Shown here: positions 36,491 through 45,951 of the stretch, piece after piece
Layout: each line of letters opens with the position of its first letter
How positions within the stretch are numbered: position 1 is the stretch's first letter
DNA from: Rhodobacteraceae bacterium CG17_big_fil_post_rev_8_21_14_2_50_63_15
GTDB taxonomy: Bacteria > Pseudomonadota > Alphaproteobacteria > Rhodobacterales > Rhodobacteraceae
Length of the DNA: 63,240 nt
Direction of reading: 5' to 3'
Assembly (NCBI GenBank): GCA_002783205.1
Contig: PFEY01000014.1
Span: 1-63,240 of the forward strand
Position numbers and translations under genes: made by a program
Notes under the pieces: generated by a model
What the model was told of the DNA's origin: nothing
Seen by the model: only the letters and a program-made list of their open reading frames with translations
Database searches by the model: none

Positions 36491-37855
36491 ATGGTCAAAC
36501 CGACTTCCTTTTCCTGCACGGCTTGCGGCGCGGTGCATTCGCGCTGGTCGGGCCGGTGCGAGGCCTGCGGCGAATGGAATTCCATCGTCGAGGAGGCCCC
36601 CCTATCGGCCGGTCCAAAAGGCAAGACGCTGGGCGGCAAGCGCGGGTCTGTCCTGTCGCTGACGGATCTGACTACGGAAGAGGCCCCGCCGTTGCGCACC
36701 CAGTCCGGCATCGGGGAGTTGGACCGGGTTCTGGGCGGTGGTCTGGTGCCGGCAAGTGCGGTTCTGGTGGGTGGCGATCCGGGGATCGGCAAATCGACTC
36801 TGCTGCTTCAGGCGGCGGCCCAGTTCGCCCGCGCCGGGCTCAAGACCTTCTACGTCTCGGGCGAGGAGGCAAGCGCGCAAGTGCGGATGCGCGCGCAACG
36901 TCTGGGGCTGGCCGAGGCGCCGGTCAAGCTGGCCACCGCCACCGCCCTGCGCGACATCCTGACCACGCTCGAGTCCGAACGACCCGATCTGGTCATCATC
37001 GATTCGATCCAGACGATGTGGTCAGACACGGTCGAGGCCGCGCCCGGCAGCGTCGCACAGGTGCGGGCCGCCGCCTATGAGCTGACCACCTTTGCCAAGC
37101 GCTCGGGCACCAGCGTGATCCTGGTCGGCCATGTCACCAAGGATGGCCAGATCGCAGGCCCCCGCGTGGTCGAGCACATGGTCGATTGCGTGCTCTATTT
37201 CGAGGGCGAGCGCGGCCATCAGTTCCGCATCCTGCGGTCCGTCAAGAACCGCTTTGGCCCCGCCGACGAGATCGGCGTTTTCGAGATGACCGGGGCCGGG
37301 CTGGCCGAGGTGGCCAATCCGTCGGCGCTCTTTCTCTCGGGGCGCGGCGCGCCCTCCCCCGGCTCGGTGGTCTTTTCCGGGATCGAAGGCACACGGCCTC
37401 TGCTGGTGGAGATTCAGGCGCTGGTCGCGCCAACGCCACAGGCCCAGCCGCGCCGTGCCGTGGTCGGCTGGGACAACGCGCGGCTGGCGATGATCCTTGC
37501 CGTGCTCGAGGCGCGCTGCGGCATCCCCTTTGCCGGGCTCGATGTCTATCTCAACGTGGCCGGTGGCCTCAAGATCAGCGAGCCGGCAGCAGATCTTGCA
37601 GTCGCCGCCGCCCTTCTGAGTGCGCGCGAGGACACAGCGCTGCCTGCGGATACCGTGGTTTTCGGGGAAATCAGCCTATCGGGAGCACTTCGCCCGGTCG
37701 GTCAGACAGAAAACAGGTTGAAAGAGGCTCAAAAACTTGGTTTCACAGCGGCGATCACTCCGTCCGGCGGCAAAACCGGGGGAGAGAGCGGGCTGCGCCT
37801 GATCCAGATGGGCGATCTGACCGCTTTTGTGGGCGATATATTTGGCGCCGGTTAG
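36491..37855 (+). CDS. radA: DNA repair protein RadA
   Basis: A 454-residue RecA-like ATPase. It has an N-terminal zinc finger with Cys9, Cys12, Cys23 and Cys26, and Walker A GGDPGIGKST. The RadA-specific KNRFG motif lies in SVKNRFGPADEIG, and a C-terminal Lon-protease-like domain follows. It promotes branch migration of recombination intermediates. ATG 36491 is preferred over an in-frame TTG 18 bases upstream. It is followed by cvpA and purF, a common alphaproteobacterial order. Confidence 0.95.
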   Translation: MVKPTSFSCTACGAVHSRWSGRCEACGEWNSIVEEAPLSAGPKGKTLGGKRGSVLSLTDLTTEEAPPLRTQSGIGELDRVLGGGLVPASAVLVGGDPGIGKSTLLLQAAAQFARAGLKTFYVSGEEASAQVRMRAQRLGLAEAPVKLATATALRDILTTLESERPDLVIIDSIQTMWSDTVEAAPGSVAQVRAAAYELTTFAKRSGTSVILVGHVTKDGQIAGPRVVEHMVDCVLYFEGERGHQFRILRSVKNRFGPADEIGVFEMTGAGLAEVANPSALFLSGRGAPSPGSVVFSGIEGTRPLLVEIQALVAPTPQAQPRRAVVGWDNARLAMILAVLEARCGIPFAGLDVYLNVAGGLKISEPAADLAVAAALLSAREDTALPADTVVFGEISLSGALRPVGQTENRLKEAQKLGFTAAITPSGGKTGGESGLRLIQMGDLTAFVGDIFGAG

Positions 37856-37878
37856 GGCCAGAGGGACAGGACGAGAGC

Positions 37879-38442
37879 ATGCAAGGTTTCACCATCATCG
37901 ACGGAGTCGTGGCGCTCTTCATTGTCTTGTCGGCGCTCTTGGCCTATTCGCGCGGCTTCGTGCGAGAGGCTCTGGCGATTGCGGGTTGGGTGGTTGCGGG
38001 CATCCTTGCCTTCATCTTCGCGCCGCAGGTTGAACCCTTGGTCAAGGAAATCCCGGTCGTCGGCGAATTCATCGCCGACAGTTGCGAGTTGAGCATGATC
38101 GCGGCGTTTGCGGCCGTTTTTGCCGTCGGACTGATCGCCGCCTCGCTGATCACCCCGCTGTTTTCCTCGCTGGTCCAGCGCTCGGTTCTGGGGGGGCTTG
38201 ATCAGGGCCTGGGCTTTGTCTTTGGCGTCGTGCGCGGTGTTCTGCTCGTGGCCATCGCGTATTTCGTCTATCAGACGGTGATCAGTTCGCAATCCATCCA
38301 GATCATCGACGACAGCCGCTCGGCGCGCGTGTTTGCCCAGCTGACCGGCAAGATCGAGGACGGCAACCCCGAACAGGCGCTTGGCTGGGTCACGCGGCAG
38401 TATGAAGAGCTGATCGGATCCTGTGATGTGCATCAAGAGTGA
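37879..38442 (+). CDS. cvpA: CvpA family membrane protein
   Basis: A 187-residue protein with four hydrophobic segments in the first 165 residues, starting FTIIDGVVALFIVLSALLAYSRGF, the CvpA signature. In E. coli cvpA is needed for colicin V production and envelope stress tolerance and precedes purF, as here. ATG 37879 follows GGGACAGGACGAGAGC. A CCCGGC/GCCGGG hairpin at 38454-38474 after the stop may separate it from purF. Confidence 0.9.
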   Translation: MQGFTIIDGVVALFIVLSALLAYSRGFVREALAIAGWVVAGILAFIFAPQVEPLVKEIPVVGEFIADSCELSMIAAFAAVFAVGLIAASLITPLFSSLVQRSVLGGLDQGLGFVFGVVRGVLLVAIAYFVYQTVISSQSIQIIDDSRSARVFAQLTGKIEDGNPEQALGWVTRQYEELIGSCDVHQE

Positions 38443-38563
38443 CGTAGCGGCACCCCGGCTCTGATCCGGCCGGGCGCTCCGTAGCATGATAGTTTCGTGA
38501 CATGTCCACCCCAAGCGCGTAAGAGAAGGCCAAGCGCTACAACCGGATTCGGAGCTGCCAGCT

Positions 38564-40030
38564 TTGTCCAGACAAATGCCCCCCGCACACCCATTCGATG
38601 ACGACAAGCTCAAGGAGGAATGCGGAATTTTTGGCGTGATCGGCCTGACCGATGCGGCTAATTTCGTGGCCCTTGGCCTGCACGCCCTGCAACATCGTGG
38701 ACAAGAGGCTGGTGGCATCGTCAGCCATGATCCAGAACTCGGGTTCAATTCGGTGCGCCGCTTTGGCTATGTGCGCGACAATTTCACCCGCCAATCGCTG
38801 ATGGAAACGCTGCCCGGCCCGCTCGCCATCGGCCATGTGCGCTATTCTACCGCCGGGGCCAAGGGGGCCGTCATCCGCGACGTGCAACCCTTCTTTGGCG
38901 AGTTTTCCATGGGCGGCGCCGCCATTGCCCATAATGGCAATCTCACCAATGCCGATGCCCTGCGCAAGGAACTGATTGATCGTGGCTCGATCTTTCAATC
39001 CGGCTCGGACAGCGAATGCATCATCCACCTGATGGCCCGGTCCCTGCAACGCACCATCCCCGAACGGATGGAGGATGCCCTGCGCCGGGCCGAAGGGGCG
39101 TTCTCGATCGTCGCCATGACCCATAGCAAGCTGATCGGAGTGCGCGATCCGCTCGGTGTGCGGCCGCTGGTGCTTGGACAGTTGGGCGACGGCTGGGTTC
39201 TGTCGTCGGAAACCTGCGCACTCGATATCATCGGGGCGCAGTTCCTGCGCGAGATCGAGCCGGGCGAGATGGTGGTGATCTCACCCCGAGACGGAATCGA
39301 GAGCCATTTTCCCTTTCGCCGCCAATCGCCGCGATTCTGCATCTTCGAGCATGTCTATTTCTCAAGGCCCGACAGCATCATCGGTGGCCGTTCCGTCTAT
39401 GAAACGCGCCATCAGATCGGCGTCGAACTGGCACGTGAGGCCCCGGTGGACGCGGACCTCGTCTGTCCCGTGCCGGACAGCGGAACACCTGCCGCCATCG
39501 GTTTCAGCCAGGAGTCGGGCATTCCCTACGCGATGGGGATCATTCGCAATCAATATATGGGCCGCACCTTCATCGAGCCCACCGAACAGATCCGCAACAT
39601 GGGCGTGCGGCTCAAGCTCAACGTCAACCGTGCCCTGATCAGGGGCAAGCGGGTAGTGCTTGTCGATGATAGCGTGGTGCGTGGCACCACCAGCCGCAAG
39701 ATCAAGGAGATGATCCTCGACGCGGGCGCGGCAGAGGTGCATTTCCGCATCGCCTCTCCGCCAACGGCCTGGCCTTGCTTTTATGGGGTGGACACGCCGC
39801 AACGTGACAAATTGCTGGCCGCGACCATGTCCGAGGAAGAAATGCGTGACTATCTGGCGGTGGACAGTCTGCGCTTCATCTCGCTCGATGGCCTTTACCG
39901 CGCTGTTGGCGAGGCCGCGGGGCGCGACGCGAAATGTCCGCAATATTGCGATGCCTGTTTCTCGGGCGAGTATCCGGTGGCGCCCTCTGACATGATCGAG
40001 AAGGGTTTCGAGCTGAAAGCCGCCGAATAG
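38564..40030 (+). CDS. purF: Amidophosphoribosyltransferase
   Basis: A 488-residue enzyme committing PRPP to purine synthesis. The mature glutaminase begins at the Cys in EECGIFGV. It is preceded by a propeptide of about 16 residues, so this is the processed B. subtilis-like type. The PRPP-binding motif VLVDDSVVRGTTS is intact. Cysteines near the C-terminus (KCPQYCDACF) suggest the iron-sulfur cluster of that type. The start may be TTG 38564 (GGAG nine bases upstream) or ATG 38576. Confidence 0.95.
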   Translation: MSRQMPPAHPFDDDKLKEECGIFGVIGLTDAANFVALGLHALQHRGQEAGGIVSHDPELGFNSVRRFGYVRDNFTRQSLMETLPGPLAIGHVRYSTAGAKGAVIRDVQPFFGEFSMGGAAIAHNGNLTNADALRKELIDRGSIFQSGSDSECIIHLMARSLQRTIPERMEDALRRAEGAFSIVAMTHSKLIGVRDPLGVRPLVLGQLGDGWVLSSETCALDIIGAQFLREIEPGEMVVISPRDGIESHFPFRRQSPRFCIFEHVYFSRPDSIIGGRSVYETRHQIGVELAREAPVDADLVCPVPDSGTPAAIGFSQESGIPYAMGIIRNQYMGRTFIEPTEQIRNMGVRLKLNVNRALIRGKRVVLVDDSVVRGTTSRKIKEMILDAGAAEVHFRIASPPTAWPCFYGVDTPQRDKLLAATMSEEEMRDYLAVDSLRFISLDGLYRAVGEAAGRDAKCPQYCDACFSGEYPVAPSDMIEKGFELKAAE

Positions 40031-40172
40031 GCGCGCGACAGGCGCCTTGAGCGACGCACCGCCGGAATTTGCTGCGTTGCAGCGACATCCTGCCGATGGT
40101 GCCGGGGTCGGACTATCCACGCCAATGCGGAAAGGTTAGGAGCGAACTCCACCCCCAAGCATCGAGGCGAGA

Positions 40173-40436
40173 ATGACTGATACCACCGAAACTCCGGAGG
40201 CAACGCTTGCTGCGGCCACCCTGCGCGATGCCCTGCCCCCTGCCCGCCTCACCCTTTTGAGCACACGGCACGGTCCGGATGTGGCCCGGGCCGTGATCCG
40301 CTCGGCGGATGGCGTTGATGCTGTCGTTGTGGGTGATGTGGTCAACGGGGCCACGGTTGCAGCCATTGGCGAAGGCGTGATCATTCTGTCGCGCGGCGGC
40401 CGAACGGAACGTCTTACACTACCGGAAACAAGATAA
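40173..40436 (+). CDS. Small protein with GspC/PilP-like beta motif, unknown role
   Basis: An 87-residue protein without signal peptide or membrane segment. The C-terminal half (VVVGDVVNGATVAAIGEGVIILSRGGR) follows the pattern seen at the end of GspC and PilP periplasmic domains, a small beta barrel. The N-terminal half is Ala/Thr-rich. It has a GAGGCGAGA site before the ATG and lies between purF and a shared terminator, so it may be the last gene of the radA-cvpA-purF run. The resemblance is weak, and function is unknown. Confidence 0.55.
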   Translation: MTDTTETPEATLAAATLRDALPPARLTLLSTRHGPDVARAVIRSADGVDAVVVGDVVNGATVAAIGEGVIILSRGGRTERLTLPETR

Positions 40437-40460
40437 AAACGGCTGGCAATATCTTGAAAC

Positions 40461-40488
40461 AAAAAGCGCCGCCCGTTGAGGGCGGCGC
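40461..40488 (-). terminator. Terminator downstream of bioY
   Basis: GCGCCGCCC and GGGCGGCGC form a nine-base-pair stem with a five-base loop (40466-40488), followed on the minus strand by TTTTTG. It ends the leftward bioY transcript and may also stop the rightward purF transcript. Confidence 0.8.
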
Positions 40489-40510
40489 CAATCTTGCGCA
40501 AAGGATCAGG

Positions 40511-41080
40511 TTATCCCCGGCGCGACTTGACGATCGTCCAGATCCCGCTGACAATCAGCGCGGCCAGAACAGCCTTGACCGTGTCCCCCAGAAGGAACGG
40601 CGCCATCCAGCCGCTCCAGAGCGCGTCCCAGGTCTTGCCCATCATCGTCGCAGGCCAGGCCAGACCCGGCAGATAGAGCAGCGCCGAAATGCCGATCGTG
40701 CAGAGCGACGTTGCAACCGGCCCACGCGCCAGCCCCTTTTCCACCGCCAGACCGGCCAGCCAGGCCATCCCGACAAAGCCAATCAGAAATCCGGCTGTCG
40801 GACCAAAGAATGCCGCTCCGTTCATCCCGTTCGCAAAGACCGGCAGCCCGATCGCACCCTCGGCCAGATAGGCCAACAGGGTCACGGCCCCGAGGCGCGA
40901 GCCAAAACTCAGCCCGACGAACAAAATCGCCAGCGTCGAGAGCGTCATCGGCACCGGATAGAACGGCACGCTGACCTGCGCGGCCAACGCGATCAAGAAC
41001 GAGCCGCCCAGAACGAGGCCTGCCTTGCGAAGCCAACTGTCCTGACCGATCACGGCCGTGCTGAGAACTCTGTCGTTCAT
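40511..41080 (-). CDS. bioY: Biotin transporter BioY
   Basis: A 189-residue membrane protein with six hydrophobic segments, containing the BioY signature ALAAQVSVPFYPVPMTLST and GLPVFANGMNGAAFFGPTAGFLIGF. BioY is the substrate-binding S-component of ECF biotin transporters and can work alone in some alphaproteobacteria; no ATPase (bioM) or bioN gene is adjacent. ATG 41080 starts the typical cytoplasmic N-terminus; upstream codons lack support. No BioR-type operator was seen. Confidence 0.92.
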   Translation of the reverse strand: MNDRVLSTAVIGQDSWLRKAGLVLGGSFLIALAAQVSVPFYPVPMTLSTLAILFVGLSFGSRLGAVTLLAYLAEGAIGLPVFANGMNGAAFFGPTAGFLIGFVGMAWLAGLAVEKGLARGPVATSLCTIGISALLYLPGLAWPATMMGKTWDALWSGWMAPFLLGDTVKAVLAALIVSGIWTIVKSRRG

Positions 41081-41188
41081 CTGTTCGTGTCCCTCTGTAA
41101 CCTGCGTTGATCGACCTTTTCGCTGCATGCGAATGAAAGTCAAGAGTTAGCCCTTGATTTGCCCGGCGACTGGTGGGATTTGCCGCAC

Positions 41189-41839
41189 ATGGAACGCAAT
41201 GATCCCCCCCGGATAGCCCTTGTCACCGGTGCCTCGCGCGGTCTCGGCGCCGCCATGGCCGAGATCCTGGCCAAGACCCATCACGTTGTTGCCGTGGCGC
41301 GCACCACGGGCGCCCTCGAGGAACTCGACGACCGCATTCAGGCGGCTGGCGGCGGTGCAACGCTGGCGCCCATGGACATCACCAACATGCAGGCGATGGC
41401 CCAGCTTTGCCGCTCGATCCATGACCGCTGGGGCGGGGTGGCACTCTGGGTCCATGCGGCGGTCCATGCGGCGCCGCTGGCGCCCGCGTCACATCTGGCC
41501 GAGGGCGACTGGGCCAAATCCATCGCCTGCAACGTGACCGCCACCGGGGGTCTCATCCCCTTTCTTGCGCCCCTGCTGGGCGAACAGGGTCAGGCCATCT
41601 TTTTCGACGATCCGCGCGCGGGCGAGAAGTTCTTTGGCGCCTACGGCGCCACCAAGGCGGCGCAGATCGCCCTCGCGCGGAGCTGGCAGGCCGAGACGCT
41701 GCGCATCGGGCCAAAGGTGCATGTGCTTTCCCCGAATCCGATGGCGACCGCGACCCGCGCCCGGTTCTTTCCCGGCGAGGACCGCGCGCTGCTCGCCCAT
41801 CCGCGTGACGAGGCCCTGCGCCTGCTCACGCTTCTTTGA
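41189..41839 (+). CDS. Short-chain dehydrogenase/reductase
   Basis: A 216-residue SDR with the cofactor motif TGASRGLGAAMAE and the catalytic YGATK pair (Tyr-x-x-x-Lys). The catalytic Ser position about 13 residues before that Tyr is not evident: the strand reads GQAIFFDDPRAGEKF, so activity may be altered. The Asn-Ala-Gly motif is also changed to VHAAVHA. The substrate is unknown. It is divergent from bioY and 132 bp upstream of surE. Confidence 0.8.
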   Translation: MERNDPPRIALVTGASRGLGAAMAEILAKTHHVVAVARTTGALEELDDRIQAAGGGATLAPMDITNMQAMAQLCRSIHDRWGGVALWVHAAVHAAPLAPASHLAEGDWAKSIACNVTATGGLIPFLAPLLGEQGQAIFFDDPRAGEKFFGAYGATKAAQIALARSWQAETLRIGPKVHVLSPNPMATATRARFFPGEDRALLAHPRDEALRLLTLL

Positions 41840-41971
41840 CGCGCGCAGGTCGTCGTCATGGCCACGCTGCGCACAATTTCGGAAATCATGGGCGAGTGAA
41901 GCTCCGAGCACCGCTTGCCCCGCCTGCACTGCGCCGCTACACCATGCCAGACAGCAGGACTGGACACCCAC

Positions 41972-42754
41972 ATGCGCATCCTCATCACAAATGACGACGG
42001 CATCAACGCACCGGGTCTGGTCGTGCTGCATGAAATTGCGACCGCCCTTGCCGGAGACAGCGGAGAGGTCTGGACCGTCGCCCCGGCCTTCGAGCAATCC
42101 GGGGTCGGTCATTGCATTTCCTATACCCGCCCGATGATGATCTCGAAAATGGCCGAGCGCCGCTTTGCCGCCGAGGGCAGCCCCGCCGATTGTGTGCTGG
42201 CGGGCTTGCATGACGTGATGAAGGGCGCTCGCCCCGATCTGGTGCTCTCGGGCGTCAATCGCGGCAACAACGCCGCTGAGAACGCGGTCTATTCCGGCAC
42301 CGTGGGTGCCGCGATGGAGGCCGCGCTGCAAGGCATCCCGGCGGTGGCGCTCAGCCAGTATTACGGACCCGGCAACCGCGATCTCGGCGACACGTTCGAG
42401 GCGGCGCGCGCGCATGGTCTGCCAACGCTGCGGCGCCTGCTCGACAAGGGGGTCTGGACTCAAGACGACTACGGCATCTTCTACAACATCAACTTTCCGC
42501 CGGTGCCCGCATCCGCCGTCAAGGGCCTGCGCGCCGCGCCGCAAGGTTTTCGCCGCGACATGGGATATGGCGTCGAGCCGCATGTCGCACCGTCGGGGCG
42601 ACGCTTTCTGTGGGTCACTGGCGCACCGCAGCATGAGCCCACGAGCCCCGGATCGGACGCCGATGTCAATCTGCAAGGGTATATCTCGGTGACGCCAATG
42701 CGCGCCGATCTGACCGCGCATGATGCGCTGGAGGCGCTGAAAGCCATCGAATGA
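41972..42754 (+). CDS. surE: 5'/3'-nucleotidase SurE
   Basis: A 260-residue metal-dependent phosphatase acting on nucleoside monophosphates. It has the N-terminal metal-binding NDDGINAPG (Asp8, Asp9) and then [23 protein letters not shown]. The order surE-pcm-LytM lipoprotein matches E. coli surE-pcm-nlpD. It overlaps pcm by ATGA. The start at 41972 gives the canonical [10 protein letters not shown]; earlier codons lack support. Confidence 0.96.
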   Translation: MRILITNDDGINAPGLVVLHEIATALAGDSGEVWTVAPAFEQSGVGHCISYTRPMMISKMAERRFAAEGSPADCVLAGLHDVMKGARPDLVLSGVNRGNNAAENAVYSGTVGAAMEAALQGIPAVALSQYYGPGNRDLGDTFEAARAHGLPTLRRLLDKGVWTQDDYGIFYNINFPPVPASAVKGLRAAPQGFRRDMGYGVEPHVAPSGRRFLWVTGAPQHEPTSPGSDADVNLQGYISVTPMRADLTAHDALEALKAIE

Positions 42755-43407
42755 GCGACGAGGCCGACCATATTGCCGAACGCAAGATGCAGTTCCTTTT
42801 CGCGCTGCGCTCCAAGGGCGTGACCGATGCGCGGGTGCTGACCGCGATGGAAAAGATCGACCGAAGCCCGTTCATCCGCGGTTACTTTGCAGAACGCGCC
42901 TATGAGGACATGCCGCTGCCGATTGCCTGCGGGCAGACGATCAGCCAGCCATCGGTGGTCGGCTTGATGACCCAGGCGCTCAAGGTCACGCCGCGTGATA
43001 CCGTGCTCGAGGTTGGCACCGGATCGGGCTATCAGGCGGCGATCCTCAGCCAACTGGTGCGCCGCATCTATACTGTGGATCGTCACAAGCGACTGGTGCG
43101 CGAAGCCACCGAGGTGTTTCGCGCACTGGACCTCACGAATATCACGGCGCTGACGGCGGATGGCTGCTTTGGCCTGCCCGATCAGGCGCCATTTGACCGC
43201 ATCATCGTGACGGCTGCGGCAGAGGATCCGCCCGGACCCCTATTGGCGCAACTGAAAATCGGGGGTATCATGGTATTGCCCGTTGGTCAGTCCGATACCG
43301 TGCAACGCCTGATCCGGGTGACCCGAACCGAGACCGGGTTCGACTATGACGAGTTGCGCTCGGTGCGCTTTGTGCCCTTGGTCGAAGGTCTGGGGCGTGA
43401 CGTGTGA
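42751..43407 (+). CDS. pcm: Protein-L-isoaspartate O-methyltransferase
   Basis: A 218-residue SAM-dependent repair enzyme for isoaspartyl residues. [13 protein letters not shown] and the SAM-binding [15 protein letters not shown] are present, as is the later [21 protein letters not shown]. It is coupled to surE by a four-base overlap, and its own stop region abuts the downstream lipoprotein gene. Confidence 0.95.
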   Translation: MSDEADHIAERKMQFLFALRSKGVTDARVLTAMEKIDRSPFIRGYFAERAYEDMPLPIACGQTISQPSVVGLMTQALKVTPRDTVLEVGTGSGYQAAILSQLVRRIYTVDRHKRLVREATEVFRALDLTNITALTADGCFGLPDQAPFDRIIVTAAAEDPPGPLLAQLKIGGIMVLPVGQSDTVQRLIRVTRTETGFDYDELRSVRFVPLVEGLGRDV

Positions 43408-43472
43408 CACAGCGTTCATTTTTGCAAACCAAGACCCCGGACAACACGGGGCAGACCCTGAGGATGATCGAG

Positions 43473-44645
43473 ATGCATCGTATTCCGCGTTCCCTGCCCG
43501 TTCTTGCAGCTGTGACCCTGACGCTTGCAGCTTGTGAACGCCCGCTCGACATGGACATGCGAGGGCTCTTTGGCAACGCACCCAGCACCGCTGATGCGGC
43601 GCTCAACGCGAGCTCAAACCGCCCGCAACCCGACGCACGCGGGATCATCTCTTATCCCGGCTATCAGGTCGCCGTCGCCGAGCGTGGCGACACGGTGGCC
43701 ACCCTGGCCCGCCGGATCGGGGCCGATCCGCAGGAACTGGCGCGCTTCAACGGCGTGCAGACCGGTGATCCGCTGCGTCCGGGCGAGGTGATCGCCCTGC
43801 CCAACCGCGTCGTCGAACCGCTTGGCGGGCCAATCCAGCCTCCCGGAAGCGTCGATATCGCGTCGCTTGCGGATGGTGCCATTCGTCGGGCGGATGCGCA
43901 GCAGGTCGAAACCACCTCGCTTGCTCCCGCCGCTCAGGTGGGCGTTGAACCGCTGCGCCACAAGGTCGAGCGCGGCGAGACCGCCTTTACCATTGCGCGG
44001 CTCTACAATGTCTCGGTCCGCAACCTTGCCGACTGGAACGGGCTTGGCCCCGATTTTGTCGTGCGCGAGGGGCAGTATCTCTTGATCCCCGTCGCCCAGT
44101 CCGAGGAAACGGCTTCAGCGCCCATCGCGGCCGAGGTCGTGGCCGTGCCACGCCCCGGAACCGGGTCGCCGACGCCGACACCGCCCAGTGCCGCCAAACC
44201 GCTTCCGCCGGATGATACAACCCCAAAGGCCGCCCCGGTAAAAGCTGTCGCGGCCCCCGATCTGGGCAAGACCGAAACCAAGGCCACGGGCGCGCGCATG
44301 GCCTTTCCGGTCAAGGGTGACATCATCCGCGACTATGCCAAGGGCCGCAATGACGGGATCGACATCGCCGCCGCTCCGGGAACAGAGATCAAAGCCGCCG
44401 ATGACGGGGTTGTCGCCGCGATTACCGAGGACAGCAACGGCATCCCGATCATCGTGGTCAAGCATTCGAACAATATCCTGACCGTCTATTCGAATGTCGA
44501 TGGGCTTTCAGTGGCCAAGGGCGACACGGTCAAGCGCGGTCAGAAACTGGCCGAGATCCGGCGCAAGGGCACCGCGGCGCTGCATTTCGAGGTGCGTGAC
44601 GGCTTCGACAGCGTCGATCCGATGACCTATCTCAACCCGATCTGA
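43473..44645 (+). CDS. NlpD-like lipoprotein with LysM repeats and degenerate LytM domain
   Basis: A 390-residue outer-membrane lipoprotein with lipobox LTLAAC near residue 21 and two LysM domains (about residues 60-110 and 170-215). A Pro/Thr/Ala linker leads to a C-terminal M23/LytM domain. Two zinc-ligand histidines are replaced: the HxxxD site reads GRNDGIDIA, and YxH reads VYSNV. LHFEVR is kept. It is therefore probably an amidase activator rather than a peptidase, like NlpD or EnvC. Start ATG 43473 follows GAGG; a GTG overlapping pcm at 43404 is an alternative. Confidence 0.85.
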   Translation: MHRIPRSLPVLAAVTLTLAACERPLDMDMRGLFGNAPSTADAALNASSNRPQPDARGIISYPGYQVAVAERGDTVATLARRIGADPQELARFNGVQTGDPLRPGEVIALPNRVVEPLGGPIQPPGSVDIASLADGAIRRADAQQVETTSLAPAAQVGVEPLRHKVERGETAFTIARLYNVSVRNLADWNGLGPDFVVREGQYLLIPVAQSEETASAPIAAEVVAVPRPGTGSPTPTPPSAAKPLPPDDTTPKAAPVKAVAAPDLGKTETKATGARMAFPVKGDIIRDYAKGRNDGIDIAAAPGTEIKAADDGVVAAITEDSNGIPIIVVKHSNNILTVYSNVDGLSVAKGDTVKRGQKLAEIRRKGTAALHFEVRDGFDSVDPMTYLNPI

Positions 44646-44648
44646 GGG

Positions 44649-44819
44649 CTATTTCGGTGGCGGCGCGGCGCAATGCCCGCCCGTCGCCGCCAGACCCGAC
44701 CCAAGCGCCAGCATGGGTGGTCCGGTGTAGGGGTTGAGCGGCGTCGACTGCACCTGATCCAGCGCCAGAAGGCCGAGCACCGCCAAAGCCATCAGCAGAG
44801 CGACATGGGAACGTGTCAT
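44649..44819 (-). CDS. 56-residue membrane protein coupled to the YeeE-like transporter
   Basis: A small protein with one hydrophobic segment (HVALLMALAVLGLLALD, residues 5-21) and a short Pro/Gly-rich tail ending HCAAPPPK. Its ATG overlaps the transporter stop (ATGA), so translation is coupled, and it ends three bases from the convergent lipoprotein stop. The hydrophobic segment may be a signal anchor. No family is recognised; the tail Cys could matter for sulfur chemistry, but that is speculation. Confidence 0.6.
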   Translation of the reverse strand: MTRSHVALLMALAVLGLLALDQVQSTPLNPYTGPPMLALGSGLAATGGHCAAPPPK

Positions 44820-45943
44820 CGCCGCGCCTCCAGCCCCAGAGCCGGGCGCAGGCGGATGCCCAGCCACGACCCGGCAAAGGCCGCGATGAACCACACCCAG
44901 CCATGCAGCGATCCGGTGCTGATGCCGCTGAAAAACGCCCCGATGTTACAGCCAAAGGCCAGCCGCGACGTATAGCCCAGCACCAGCCCCGCCAGCACGA
45001 CCGCCATCCAGGCCCGCAGCGGCAGCCGTGGCAGTGCTGCGGAAAACCCCGCCCGCCACCAGGTCATCAGCGCCGCTCCACCGATCAGACCCAGATTGGT
45101 GAGCGAGGTCACATCGGTCAGAAGGCTTGCCTTGACCTGCGCCGCATTGGCCGATGCCGCCCAGAAGGTTGACCCCGAAAGATCCCCCCCCGCCGCCACC
45201 ACGCCCTTGGCCACCCAGAGCCCAAGACCATAGACCACGCCCCAGGGCTGGCCCGACACGACCAGATGCAGCACCGCCAGGCCCGCCAGCACGATTGCCG
45301 CGCCCCAATACCGCGCCGGCAGGCGGTGGCTTCCGGACTTGCCAAACAGAATCGCCAACCCCGCCAGCGCCGCCAGCCCGGCCAGCGTGATCAGCAATCC
45401 GCGCGTCCCGCTCAGCGCCACCACCGGCAGGCTTCCCAGATCGGTCCACCAGGACAGGTGATAGGCTCCGCCGAAACTGCCAAGCGCAAAGAACGGCAGC
45501 GTCAGCGCGCCGATCGGATTGCCGCTGCCGGCATTCACAAGGGTGCCCGAACCACAGCCCAGAACGATCTGCATCGCCGTGCCAAAGAGAAAGGCGCCGC
45601 CGATCATGGCGATCCCGATCGGTGCATGCGCGCCCTTGAGTTCCCCGCCATGCGCCGCCAGCAGCGGAAAGGCCGCCAGTGCCACGAGACCGATCGAGAC
45701 GAACTGCGCAATGAGGCCAGAGGCGTCGCGCTCGAGGATCATCCGCCGCCACGGCCCGGTGAACCCGAACCGGAACCCCTCCAGCGTCAGGCCAAACCCG
45801 AGCCCGATCATGAGGATGGTGCCAGAACGCGGCCCCGCGAACAGGGCGACGGTAAGAATGATCAGCCCCGTGCCCAGGACGATTCCGCTGCGCGAGATGG
45901 CACTGGGCCCGGCGGGCCGTCGGACGACGCTCGATGGTGTCAT
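44816..45943 (-). CDS. YeeE/YedE-family thiosulfate (sulfur) transporter, TsuA-like
   Basis: A 375-residue membrane protein with about ten hydrophobic segments. The two inverted halves carry the family cysteine motifs GCGSGTLVNAGSGNP and AFGCNIGAFFSGISTGSLHGW. The bacterial TsuA/YeeE protein passes thiosulfate through a cysteine relay. It lies directly downstream of a periplasmic rhodanese gene, its start lying nine bases upstream of the rhodanese stop. ATG 45943 follows GAGGCGG. Together these suggest import or processing of reduced sulfur. Confidence 0.88.
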   Translation of the reverse strand: MTPSSVVRRPAGPSAISRSGIVLGTGLIILTVALFAGPRSGTILMIGLGFGLTLEGFRFGFTGPWRRMILERDASGLIAQFVSIGLVALAAFPLLAAHGGELKGAHAPIGIAMIGGAFLFGTAMQIVLGCGSGTLVNAGSGNPIGALTLPFFALGSFGGAYHLSWWTDLGSLPVVALSGTRGLLITLAGLAALAGLAILFGKSGSHRLPARYWGAAIVLAGLAVLHLVVSGQPWGVVYGLGLWVAKGVVAAGGDLSGSTFWAASANAAQVKASLLTDVTSLTNLGLIGGAALMTWWRAGFSAALPRLPLRAWMAVVLAGLVLGYTSRLAFGCNIGAFFSGISTGSLHGWVWFIAAFAGSWLGIRLRPALGLEARR

Positions 45944-45951
45944 GGGCCGCC

